DNA of 64,000 nt from Trichosphaerium sp. ATCC 40318. Lineage: Eukaryota; Discosea; Flabellinia; Trichosidae. This document shows positions 12,038 through 24,700 of this stretch, one piece after another. The notes beneath the pieces are model-generated. The model was given only the letters and a program-made list of their open reading frames with translations. It did not search any database and was not told the DNA's origin. Made by a program: the position numbers and the translations under genes. Position 1 is the stretch's first letter. The number at the start of each line of letters is the position of its first letter. The stretch lies in contig JALMLS010000033.1 of NCBI GenBank assembly GCA_038496445.1, positions 24,676 through 88,675 on the forward strand, in the 5' to 3' direction.

Positions 12038-13928
12038 GTGTTGTTGCTTGAGTTGTTGTTTGAGAAAATAAGTGTGATGTGGCAGCAAAATAGGTTTAGT
12101 TTTCATCTTTTCAGATTTGTGATTTCGTTCGGCAAAAATGCGCCGCAAGTGAAAACGTAAAAACTCACTCAAATACAGTATTTCTGTGATGTCAACATAT
12201 ATCTGAACTGATATGTTCAACTCCGGCACAAAGTTCATGTTTTATTTTCGCTAAAATCGATGCGACAGAATAAATTTGATAAAATACACTATCCTCTGTT
12301 TACATAAAATCTAACGCTTGGAATCTAATATTGACTATTTTCATACGTGATTTTATAGGAGGAACGCAAAAATTAGATTATTATTCAGAAACAGCCAAGT
12401 TCCACATTAGATTAGGTCTTTTCTTGTTTTTTCATGAATTTCAAGTGCGTAAAATACAACTCCTTTTAGGAGTTGTCATGTACATCCTATTAGAGTGTCA
12501 CAAGCGTAAAAAACTGATTGTATCGACAATGTTTTTTTTAAAAGTAGGCTTTTGCGTACAAGAACTTTTTCATTTTATCTGTAAGTAACAATAGCCGATA
12601 AGCTATGGCTCGTCCATACAAGACCAATATGTTTGCTACCGCAAGTGTTTTAAAACAGAAAATGACCTTACAATTAATTGGGTTGCTATTGACAACTAGT
12701 CTGCACTACTTTCTATTCCTGAGCGTGTACAATAGAGATGTACTAATAAACCTTAAAATACCTTAGCAGAACTCAAATCACGGATGTCAACGTCATGAAT
12801 AACAATAGTGTTGCATTGCAGTCTAGTAGATAAAACGTTGCCCATCTCACGGTGATTGTACAAAATAATATCACAGATTTATGCAGGCCCTATAGTGACA
12901 CATGATACTCTCCAGTCAAAATAAGGGACTGTGAGTTGAGGACTCGGAAGACACTCTATCCCGGGTTCATAATTTTACGATCAATAAGCTTACAAAGTAG
13001 GTGAAACCTTCGAGAAAAGTGAAATAAGTTGCCAAATAATTGATTTTTTTAACAAGCTACAATCTTCCAGGTACAATAAGCAATCGTTAAAACAATATTT
13101 TACAATGATAGCCTTTAGAGAATATTACTTTAATGGAGATACACTGGTTTTGATAAAAATTCTATAGGCCACTAGTTAGAAAGAATCATGGCGATTACTA
13201 TAGAAGTCACTTTTGTCAATTGAGACTGAATTCAAGGCCGCTTGAAGAAAAATACATTATACATCTAGAAAGTAACACATAGATTTGTACTTACTGTACA
13301 GCGCTCTGCAGCCGCCCAATATTACTTTGCAAAGGAAATAAAAAATTAGCTAAAATAAATGCAACGCAATAAAATTTGTAAAATACATGTGAACTTATTT
13401 TTGGCGACAACAAAAATTATATGCAAGCGCTAGTGAAAATTGTTATACTAATGTTCAATGCTTTTTTGAGCTCCGCAAAGGAACTTTTTGGCAAAATCAC
13501 GAAAAACCACGTGAATCATCTGTTACCGTTCTCAGTTTCACATAATTTTTCTACATTGTCTCCGTTGCCCTTGATTACATGAAATGTCAATAAATAGCAG
13601 GGTCGGATGAGTTTGGTACCCACTGGGATTTGGTTGTTTTATTTTGCCTATTCCTGCGACAACTTGTTTTTATGCTATCAAAACATGTTATGCTACAAAG
13701 TTTGAACTAACTCTTTGTTAAAAGCCATTCATTGATTGTGAACGTTAACTCAGATTGCTTATTGTCCATTATTATCATCATAAGTTCTATGCAGAGAGAC
13801 GAGATTTGTTCAGGCTTCATTTGAAGGAGTCGTTTCTCATGAAACCCATCTTAAAAGATGAAAATTGGCAAGTTTTTGTGTTGCCACATCACACTTATTT
13901 TCTCGAACAACAACTCAAGCAACAACAC
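12038..13928. other. Head-to-head spacer between the two metallopeptidase genes
   Basis: 1.9 kb with no convincing gene. The inverted similarity of the two arms reaches about 50 bases upstream of each ATG (CAACAACTCAAGCAACAACA and the TGCCACATCACACTTATTTT block), so a short core promoter/5' UTR is shared, and then the sequences diverge. The rest is AT-rich and unique, with one CCACGTGAA near 13508. It probably holds both promoters. Confidence 0.6.
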
Positions 13929-16900
13929 ATGAGCAAATCACTTCTAATCATAATACTGCTGGTTTTATACCTTTCAGGCGTTGATGCCAATAACAACGAA
14001 GAGCAGGTACAGTATCTTCATTTGGGTTAAACCCGATGATACTTATCTACAATAAAAGGAAAAACCACGGGTTGTATGGTGCACAACCTATGACTGCGTT
14101 GAGGTAACACCCTCGGAAACCAAAAGAAACATTGAACAGATCCAGATTGTACGTATTTTGATTGTTTAAATCAAGGTTACCTTGCATTTACCTCTGATAT
14201 CGTCATCAACTTTTTTGTAATTTCTTTCTGTCTAGGTTACAACTTCAAGTGTCTCGTGGGAGATAGATTACCTTGATGTCGGTACAGGATTCAACGACCC
14301 GACAGATGGCGCTACAAGACGTCAGGTCCTTGAATCGGTATTGTTGGATGTTGGTAACACGTTTGCCTTACCAACAGGAGTTCCATCAGGTACTTTTTTG
14401 GTTTGAAAAGTAGTAGAGCCATTACCCTTTTGTTGTAAAACTGTCGTTTCGTTAACATTTGATTTTATAGTGCAGATCCACATTGAAGTACAACAGTCAT
14501 TAAACACGGTAGCACCTCTACTTGCAAAAGCGGGACCGTTGTTTACTCTGGCTGCTGGATTTCAAACACCTTATCCAATACAAGCTTATTTGACTGGAAC
14601 AAACCCTACTTTTGGTACTTACCCTCACATCCGTGTTCAAGTTAACTTTGGAGGACAACGTGCGTTTCTGCTTTTTTACCAATTTTTTGTCAACAGAGCT
14701 ACAACTTATGACTCACACATTTTTTCTTGTAGCTTACCATTACGGTGCTGGTACTCCTCCTATCAACCAAGTTGATTTCTACTCTGTCATGCTTCATGAA
14801 CTTACGCATGGTCTTGGATTTGTAAGTAACATTGGTCCTCTCGGAGGAGGTATTAGGCCTAACTCTGTGGTATGTTCTTTTCAAGCAACGAGTTTTTTCT
14901 TTACTAACTTTTGTTTTAGCTTTATCGAACTTCCTTTGATAGACACCTCAAAGTCGCTTCTACAAACACTCCACTATTAGATGCCACTGGAGCATTCATG
15001 GTAGCATCCGGAGCTCCAACGTACATAAAACTCTTACCTACAAAGTCAGCTCAACACTAATTTCAACGTTCTAGTGGAGGTTTGGGTCAAATTGTGTTCG
15101 ATTCTGTGGATACTACTGATTGCCCAAGAGTCGGAGAGACACTTCCTGTCATCTTTACACCATCCATTTATGTGTTTGGTACAAGCATCGCACATTTAGA
15201 TACATTAGTTCATCCTGATGCTGTTATGCGTCCTAGTATAGCATCACAACAACTCAGACGATCATGGACTGTTGAAGAAATATCTATCTTGTACAGTACG
15301 TTTTGTGTGATTTCTGTTGTAATCTTTCTTACGCTCTGTGTGTAGCTTTGGGATGGAGATTCAGTACCAATCAAACATGTAGTCAACTGTTCGGTAGTTT
15401 AACACCAACAACTCAAGCACCAACAGGTCCACCAACGACTCTATCACCAACACCGCCATATGAGCCAGTACAACAATGCTTAAGTATGTTTGGACTATTT
15501 CCTACAGGTACGAACTTTGTCAAGTTTTGTTACTGGTTTTGGCACGTGCCAAAAGATTTGGCGTTTTATAGTCTACTTCGCTCTCTTATTTCTTTCTAGG
15601 TGTCGATGATGCGTTTAATGCCATTACTGCAACGCAAATCGGTTTCTATGGTCCTCCAACCTCTCCTCCTGAAACACATTGGCAAGTATGTGGGAGTAAT
15701 CAAACAAATTTTGGCAATTGTTGGGGAGATCCAACATCTAATACACCGAACCCTTGTTGCTTGGCATACACTGCTGTTCCACAACAGAACTGGGCTCAAC
15801 AAACAAATGTGAACTTCTTAATGCCACCTGTACGTATTCCAAGTGCCAATCTACAATCAATTCTAAAAAAGGAAAGGGAGCTTGGATCAGAGCATACGGT
15901 CGCCCTGTAGAGGCAACAATTGAGTATGCCACTGACTTTGAAATTCCCGAAGGTACATATCTTGTAAAACGGTTTTTACATGTGTTAAACAATCGTACTT
16001 AGAATGTGTGAATCCAGTATTAAAAGGACGCTGTTGGGTTGATAATTTCATGAACGACACTCGTATTAATGGACAACGTTTTAATATGCCTTGTGTTGCT
16101 TTCAGCGAGACAGATATTGCGAATATACCAGTATTTCAGCTTACAAGAGCCAATGGACTTGTTACGGGACCTAACCACCTTCGTGTTATTACAGAAAACG
16201 CTGGCAGTGTATACGGACTTCAAGTAGTTTGGGAAGGATGCTCATGCGCTCCTGTGCCACCTACATTTGCACCAACAGTTCCTACACCACCCACAACAAC
16301 ACCTCCTACAACAATGGCACCAACACCTGAACCTTGTTTTGTACCAACTCTCGGTACTGGAATATCTACTGATTGCGATGTAAATGTTGCCCTCAGTGAT
16401 GCCAGCTTTATTGCAACACAACAATGTAACCAGTACGTCTTATTTGTTCACTTTAGATGTTACAAAGCTTACTTATTTGTTTAGGACATGTAGTGGTATG
16501 GGACTTCCTGTTCATGAGGTTGGCGAATGTCAGGTTATTAATGAAGCAGTATTGCGTCTTCCATGTTGTCCAGGAAACTCGTTCTTTGAAGTGACAGTCA
16601 AATGTGCTTGTTGTTGTGATTGTAGTACGTTGCTCATTGCTTATTAGTGTCTAATTGTTAACCACTCATGTAGCTGGCGTGGTACCAACAGCTTCACCTA
16701 CAACTCTACCACCCACGGAACCTCCAACAACAGCTTCTCCTACCACAGCTGCTCCAACAAACGCACCTACACTTGTACCTACAATATCACCAACAGCTCC
16801 ACCAACTGCACCTCACGTACTTGATAGTGTATTCATATGTTTTCGCTTACATGTTTTAATAGAGCGGTGGATGTTGCTACTATGATCCAACAACTGACGA

Positions 16901-17228
16901 TTGTGTTGACAATGGCTGTGTTGCAAATAGTGATCGAGTGGGTTCAGATTTGGAATGCAGGAGATATGACTACTTTCCTCTGATAATTGGAGGTAAACAA
17001 ACAACTCTAGTAGTATTGAAACCTGTTCTAATCCTTTTAATAGCGGCAAGAGTAACAGAATGCTCATGTACTTCTCCTGACCTTGATGGTCTTTGTACTG
17101 TACAACCTAGCCTCAGAGGGAATGTTTGCATTGACAATGGATGTACGGATAGATTACAGACTGTAGGACCAAATAATTACCTTGGATGTACCTTGTTTGG
17201 CAATGAATGTCAATGTTCAGTCTGCTAG
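13929..17228 (+). CDS. Secreted HExxH zinc metallopeptidase with Pro/Thr linkers and Cys-rich modules, copy 2
   Basis: ATG 13929 begins the same signal peptide as copy 1. The peptidase region shows HELTHGLGFVSNIGPLGGG near 14800-14850, AHLDTLVHPDAVM near 15197 and a domain end at LGWRF near 15340. Downstream modules alternate with Pro/Thr linkers at about 15400-15460, 16250-16330 and 16680-16815. The tail has two related Cys modules (CVDNGCV and CIDNGCT) and ends in NECQCSVC with stop 17226-17228. Introns are short: GTACGT at about 15831, GTACTTG at about 16816 (removal joins PH to SGGCCYYDP), and GTAAAC at about 16993. Protein family and role as for copy 1. Both copies keep open frames and all zinc ligands, so both look functional. 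Confidence 0.87.
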
Positions 17229-17574
17229 TTGAAAACAAGAGTGACATTATTATAATTTAACCCTCCTGTACCTTAATAAAGAAGAATTGGCTATTCGTGT
17301 TTGAAACATTTTGAATTGCAGAAATAGAACTGTTTGTCAAAAGTAGCAGTCTTGAATCATTTATCGTCAAGAATTCTTGAACCTAGCAGCATTACTTTAT
17401 AACATAACTAGCCTTATTGAGTATCACAATCATTGTTTTAATATGCTTACTTCTTGGTAGGACTACATGATCACTTTGGTGTCAGGACTACTTCCAAGAA
17501 AAAAATCTGTGTAATTAAAAGAATTCTGTGAATAACTGACACAATATTTATAATTAATCCTCGTCATAATCACT
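17229..17574. other. AT-rich spacer
   Basis: 345 bases between the metallopeptidase stop and the next ATG. No coding, RNA or repeat signal is seen. Confidence 0.5.
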
Positions 17575-18466
17575 ATGAGCACCAACAAGAAGAAATTAAG
17601 CCCTGCAGATATTTCAAAGCAGCTGGATAACGAAATGCTGCCTTTGGAAATAATAATAGAAATACTGTCTCATTCTCCTCCCAGACACATTTTTAGCACG
17701 TATCTGAGTCTTTCAAAGCGTATAAATGAACTATTACGCGGATCAAAACATATTTGGTTCAATGCTTTCAAAAACGAATGCAAGGCGTACAACCACTGGA
17801 TATGGGAGTATTTGAACTATCACCAAAGCTTCGGAGACGAAACCGCTAACATTTGCATCCTACCAACTGGTACTCCGTAAATATCACTCTAAACGCCACT
17901 AACACATACTGATAGGCGAGTACAGCACCACTAAAACAAAAGAAGAGGCAATACAAAAAGTTAAAGACTTTGTTCCTAAAATAGAGTCCGGAGACTCAAA
18001 ATACTGGTATTCTAAGTACAGAGTTTGGCTTGTCGGACAGCGACTTGAACAATTATTAAAAGGAGTTCGTTTTGTAAATTATACAGCAAACAATGATGCC
18101 TTCTTTAAGGCATTCTACCTTCAGTTAACACCAGAAGATGACTCTGAACAGCCTGTTTTCCAAGTATTTGACAGATTATTTAAGGACATGCCAAAAGAGC
18201 ACAATGAACATTCAGGATTGATTGACTTGCTTGCACGGTCTAAGATTAGAACAGAGGAGTATGTTAATGAAGGTGAAGAGGAGTGGAAGGCAAATTTTGA
18301 TAAACTTGAGGCAGGTTATTTAGAAATAGCCGATGCCAAGTATAGGTTGTTTAATTACGCATCACACAGTCTTGGAGAATGGCAGAACAATGTGGTTTTG
18401 ATATATGCTATTTGTATTGATTGTGATTGCGTTGTTGGTGTTGGTTGCGTTGTGGACAACATGTGA
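17575..18466 (+). CDS. F-box-like protein of unknown target
   Basis: ATG 17575. Residues about 20-65 resemble an F-box (LPLEIIIEILSHSPPRHIFS, then LSLSKRINELL and HIWFNAFKNE). An intron at about 17873-17914 (donor GTACTC, acceptor GATAG) joins PTG to EYSTTK. The middle is charged and helical (DFVPKIESGDSKYWYSKYRV, QLTPEDDSEQPVFQVFDRLF). The frame ends at 18466 with an odd hydrophobic tail (NNVVLIYAICIDC). In another frame from 18405 the DNA encodes a clean hydrophobic segment, MLFVLIVIALLVLVALW, so a shift at the TTTT run near 18396 could give a membrane-anchored form instead. F-box proteins recruit substrates to SCF ubiquitin ligases; that role is inferred from the N-terminus only. Confidence 0.7.
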
Positions 18467-18705
18467 ATCCAGCAACGAAACAACAAACGCCAAACAAAAA
18501 AAATATTACACCACACCATATCTTTCTCAAGTTTTTTTGTACTCTGTAGAAAATAAACAAAAAATCGTCTGGGGCTACACTGTTTGTTGTTACGTTGTAC
18601 AAACTGAAAAATGGCCAATATTGTTACGCTGTAATTTTTATTTTTTTATTGTAAAGTACAAAACTATCTCAATTCAACAAAGACGTTTAAAAAAAAACAT
18701 GAAAG

Positions 18706-21700
18706 TCAAGGTGTTATGCCAAGAGTTTTAGCACATGATGTGCAATAATCAAGACCATCATTACCTGTACCATCTATTTCTAGAAAGCACATACTACATA
18801 TCTTTTCTGTCATATCTCTAAACAAACAAATAAGAAAAAACACGGAAAACAAAAATTAAAAGGCATCTACTTCAGCGGCTTTCACAGATAAAACCCACGT
18901 GGTGCTTCACAAAATGTAACAAACTTACGATGGGTATGATTCTCTTGGATCCACGGATCTAGATTTTCGTAGAAAGCTAAAGAAAGTACTAGCTCTAACC
19001 ATGCCCTCTGACTTTTTCAGATTTGAAGGAATAGAAGGTAACGCTTGTGACATTACACTGGCACTTCTTTTCTTAATTCCACCACTATCAAGCTCATCTA
19101 ATGCTACTGATCCTGCATCTGCGGAAGGTATTCTTGGCGGTTGACTATAGTCACCTCTAAGAGCAGCAAGCTTCGAATCTTTTCGAGCACGCTCATAAAG
19201 AGCAGCATTTTCCCTGCGTCGTTTCCTTCGTGTTTTGATACAACACGCTATTATACAAGCAGCCATAATAAGTACAACTACTGCGACAGCAACAGCAATT
19301 AACCACACTAACATAAACCCTAGAGCATGTAAGATTATAACCTACAAATCTGCTGTTTTTGGAGTAATAATACCGTTTGGTCCATTGTTCGGCGCTTGCT
19401 GTGTTTCTCTATCTCTTTCTCCTTCTTGCGCAAAAGGATCGTTACCAGGAACCGTGCATGCAGTCCAGTCATAGCCAGTTGCATTATTGACAATAAAGAC
19501 TTGTTGAGGATCAACGAATTGTACATTACACAACTCAACAGCAGCTTGAATAGCTGACTTCTCTATGATAAAAGTTAAGCAAGAATCAAAGTGAACATCA
19601 AAGAAAGGACCAACTCGTACCACCAAATCGCAAATCTATAGTCACGATTACATCTATATCATTTTGTTGTATATCACGTTTAGTACGAGTTGAAGATTGG
19701 ACCGCTTCTAATCGACTAGGAGTTATTTCTAGTACTTTAGCAATAACATTTTTCATAGAATCAAATCCATCGTTGATTGTGTTTGGTGTTTCTCTAAAAG
19801 AGAGCGACACTAAACTTTCTGTTCAAATCACAGTTAGCTTTAAGTCTTTAGATCTTTTGTTCATTTTATCGTACCTCTAGGACAAGGTAGAGAATTTCGG
19901 TACACGTTAACTTTGTTTCCACTGACCCTCCAATTAGGAGTGTTGATGCCACTTGGGTATTGGTGATAAAAAAAGAAACCATGCCTTCCAGGAGAAAAGA
20001 GCTCTGGAGCTCTTTCTACTGTAAACTGCACGTTGTTATCTGGACCATATAGCACGCGACATGGTATTGATTGGTTTGATCTATAACCAAAGTACATGCG
20101 AAACTCGTCGCCTATCTTTTCTGTACATTCGACAAAAGGAACAATAGAACGAGGCTAAACAGAAATCTTTAGAACTAAGCAATACTATAAAACGTATATT
20201 GGAGACTTACTGGACATGTACCGATCTGACCAGTGAAGGCAGTTGGTTGTACGGTGACTTGAGTAGGTGTACTGGTTACTACTGGTGAAGTAGGTACGTT
20301 TGTTTGGTTAGTGCTTACAGGTTGCATTGTAGGTAGGGTGGGAGGTGAAGGTTGTGCTGGAGTGTTGGTTGTAGGTGTTTGTAGAGGGGTGGTAGGTGAT
20401 TCTGGTGCACTTGGAATTGTAGGAGTGGTAGGCATTGTAGTACTAGCTGGTGATCTAGTTGGTGAAGCAGGATCTACTGGTTCTATTGGTGCTGTTGGTT
20501 CTACTGGAGCGACTGGTTCTATTGGCGCTACTGGTTCTTGGGTTGGTGCAAGTGACGTTGGTGCTGCCATCATTGATGTTGGCATGGTTGTAGGATTTAT
20601 AGTGGGAGTAGTTGGCACAGCTGTTGGCATAGCTACTGGCATAGTAGTTGGCATAGTAGTTGGCATAGTTGTTGGAGTAGTTGGCATAGCTGTTGGCATA
20701 GCTACTGGCATAGTCGTTGGCATAGCTGTTGGGATAGTTGTTGGCATCATTGTTGGCATAGTTGTTGGCATAGCTGTTGGCATAGTAGTTGGAATTGAAG
20801 ATGGCATCGTAGGCGTTGGTAATGGTATCATCGCATTCTATAAACATGTTAATATGTAATAAGTATACAACCAACAACATACAACAACGTTACTAAATTT
20901 GCCATCGCCTTGTGTGTTTCTTCCAATTACACGAAATGTGTACGTGTTATTAGGTACAACAGCCATATCTGTATAATCAAGCATTGTAGTTGTACTTACA
21001 AGCTTCCAATCATTGGCAGAAAGCTTACGCTGAACCCTTGAAAACAAAAGAAGTCAGACATAAACGAATGAGAAATGTGCTTACCTGTAGTCTATTATTT
21101 CAGCGCCGTTAGGATTAGGTTTATGCCATTTCATGCTTACAGCATTGCTACTTATAGTTACAATAGATAAAATTGGTATTCCTGGAGGCGCGCGGAACGA
21201 ATTATATACTAGAGTTGCGCTTGGGCGTAATGGGCAAGCAAAATCATTTAAAGTTGATGAACCATAGTTTGCCTTTTTGTAATAACATTAAGTAATGATG
21301 GAGATTGTTTGGTACGTACATCTATTGATGCCTTGACAACTTCAGGACGCGTTTTCATGACATTGTCCAAAGATATTAGACATTGAGATAAAGCGGTACC
21401 GTCTCCGCAACCTTTAAAAAATGAAATTAGAAAAGAGTTTCTCTTGGTTCATCCGTACCACCACGTGACTCATGACATTCATCAATACTAAATTCAGTTA
21501 TTATACCATTAAGAATTTGCCTTTGTGCAGTATAAGATAGTGCTGTGTCAGCCAAAAGGCGCTATAAAATTTGTAAACTTCAATAACAATTCTTAATAGT
21601 AACAATACCAATCGTTTTTTAAACTCAGCGGAGTAACCGTTTACGACTGCTGATTTTATAATAGAGTTTGAGGATAGTAAATATGAAGGCTCAGAAGTGC

Positions 21701-24700
21701 CCTATGCGGATATACTTAGAACATAAGATAGTGTTGCTAGAACTTGTGCGTACATTACGTCCAAGATATAAATAATCTCCATTTATGCTCAATCTCGTCC
21801 ATTTTCCGTTAAGAGGTTTGTAAAACAGTTGGTTATAAAATGCATCGTCCCATACACCAACAATATTAGCCGCTGCCATTTCGCCTGTAAAAAGTAGGTT
21901 AGCACGTGGGTAACACAGTATTAAATAAAGCCATACTTAACACCAAATTAGCATCAATATTCTCATCGATAAAAGCTTGTGTGTCAGCGTTATTTATAGT
22001 ATCTACGAGCAAACCATCAAGTCCTAACAAAAAGGTTGTTTAATAAACAGTACTCACATAGCCGACGTACCATCAACAAGATTCTTAAACATGCTATGAC
22101 TTTGCGAAGGGTCTGTTAAGCGCTCCTTATAAGTCTCAAGTAGTGATTAGTACCATACACGAAAAGAGGTAAACGCACTTGTCTCTCGTAAGTATAAGAG
22201 TATCGCTGCATCAGAGAGAAATCTGATGGACAAGTTGTGCTACTTAATACCCTACAAAACAACTTAATTGATTAAGCTTATTTTTTTTTCCAAAAAATTA
22301 CTCACGATGTATCTCCAGGTCCGTATGGACCTTCATGTCCATCAAGACCTTTTGAATGAAATAAATGACCTGCTCTCTCTTCTGAGAGATGCCTACAGTT
22401 CTTGTTCCTTCTTGGAAGGGATTTTTTTATCAAATCCCGATCACTTGTTACTTTCATGGCATATCGGAAGTACCTTCCATTAACTATAAGTTATTAATAT
22501 CAGTTTTATTATTGCTTGAGGATAATATTGTTGTACCATTTGTGCGTACGAAAGATACGTCTGGAGCACTTATACCGAGTAACTGAAGTGTTCTATAATA
22601 CATTGGTGTAGTGAACATTGTGCAATCTGGGCTCATCTTGTGCAAAACAATGACACTCTCATCATCAATGAGACTCCAATTGGGTACTTCCAAGTGAAAG
22701 GAAAGACCCAAATTTGGGTCCTCTATTGGACCCGGTGGATCAGTATCTAAATTGGACCACGAAGCCTATAAGAATAGCAATTAACATTAAGTATCCTTTT
22801 TTGTTTCTGTTTACCTGTTTTCTCTCGTGCCATGCCATCTAGCTCTTGCACTTGATACTTTGCCTGTTGGACCATGTACTAGAATAGCTGGGACCATACT
22901 ATTCCATTCTTGTTGTACAATACAATCAAAAACGCGACGATGCTCAACAGCAAAAAAAACGTTTGTGTACATTACTTCCCAATTTTCTGCTGATAAGAAT
23001 ATATGGAACGTGGGTGTTGTGCTTGTTTGTGTAGGTGTGATAAAGTAAGCATGATGCCGAAATGGATCTGATTTTCTTGGTGACTCTACAGTACTACAAA
23101 GACAGATATTAATGACTTTGAAAAAGATTGTTTAAAAAACAAGTGAAAGGTTTTACCTTCCGTCGAGCAATGTCATTACTATCTTGTATTTTACGACTGT
23201 ATTCTCTGTATAGGATTCTGTTATTACTCCTCTATACTGATTGAGTACAGCTGTCTATAAATAGGTGAGTATAGTTAAAAAAGATTTCTAAGTACCTTTG
23301 TTAAGATTATTTGAGCTGTTTCATCCGATGTCTGTAGTTCCTCGTTATGAGCAAAGTAGGATAAAGCAACTTGAATAACAGATGATGTATCTGGTCCGAC
23401 TTCAACGAAAACTTGAAGCTAATACGTATAAGACTTAATTGCGTGAGTAATAAAGTCATACAGGAGTTGAAGGTCTGATGGCACTCTTTGGCATATTGAA
23501 AGAAATCTTAGTGACGATTGGCTTTAATATTTGAGTATTGTCAATAACGTTTGCGGCAGCAGGTGTTGGTAGTCCTGCCTCCCAATTATAGGCATATTTA
23601 CCTGGTAGATTCCAAGATTTTCTCTGTAAAGAAAACCCTTTGTATTTGAAAGTTTGCATGTTGGTGTATGGAGATTCTCCTGCAACATGAAATACTTCTC
23701 TTGAGTCACCAAGTGCATCTATTAACCATAAGTAGAGCTATCATTATACTGTTATATTATAATATTACCTGGTGATACTGGCCATGGGAATGTGTTATTG
23801 TACTTAACGTAGTCTACAGCAAAACCATTCTCGTTTATTAAAGCAACCTTTTATCATTTAGTTGAGAATCAATAGCTAGTCCTTACCTTTTCGCCATCAT
23901 TAGATAGCTCTCCTGTATATGGTCCCAAGGAAGATTCCGGCAACATGTATAGATTATTTACTGCGATCACGTCACGTGCAATAACTGAACATGAGTTAAA
24001 CTACTTGCAATTTCAAGGTACGCATACCCAGAAATGACTTCGCATTAATTATGGTTCCGGAAGGAAATCTGTAGTCTAATGTGTCTTGTGATACGAGACG
24101 CCAATGAGATATATCTACAGAAGTGTCTTCATTATTGTATATTTCAACAAACTCATGTCGGTCATGAATTGTGTCCTTTTGTGCGAAGTTAGATGAAAAT
24201 AACCAAGAACTAGTTCGTACCTCCAAAACTGGATGATACATCAACTCAGATATTACAATATCTCTTTTGTCAAATCCGTCTATGGAACATGATTTGAATA
24301 AAGGAGGTCCACCAGGAGTGCCACTCCATTCGGAATGCCTATCACTGTCCACTACATAGATTGTTATTTAAGGTAACAACAGTTTTAATAAGATTTACAA
24401 CTACGCACTTGGTACAGGCGATGGAGCCCAGTAAGACGGTTGTGTATAGTCTGTGGTATTATAGCATATCATTTCTAGCGATGAACCAAAACCACCGGCA
24501 AGTGGGTCCCAAGGAAAGTCGTCACCAATAGTCATTTCGAATCTAATTTGTTATTATTATTCTAGGTCTTTGTTCTACAGCAACATCACATACTCTGTTT
24601 CTCCGGCAGCTGAAACAATTCTTATAATTTGCTCAGTATCCAAAAGGTCTTTTCCATAACTTAGAGGTGATATTTTCGTATCAGGAATATTGTAAACGCT

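Larger units (their letters stand above)
8647..17228. repeat. Gene-length inverted duplication (metallopeptidase pair)
   Basis: Arms are about 8647-12090 and 13875-17228, in opposite orientation. Similarity starts just upstream of the start codons and stops within a few bases of the stop codons (CTAGTTG on both sides, then unrelated sequence). Exon and intron order is the same. Identity is very high in the first and last exons and lower in the middle (9.9-11.2 kb against 14.7-16.1 kb). Confidence 0.9.

Noticed and set aside
12331-12588. 85-codon open frame in the protease spacer
   Set aside because: Low-complexity Phe/Leu/Lys composition as expected from AT-rich DNA, no motif, not conserved between the two arms.
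20311-20859. Long Gly/Val/Ile-rich open frame on the plus strand
   Set aside because: It is the antisense of the Pro/Thr repeat of the membrane protein; repeat DNA keeps several frames open. The minus strand has the conserved domains on both sides.
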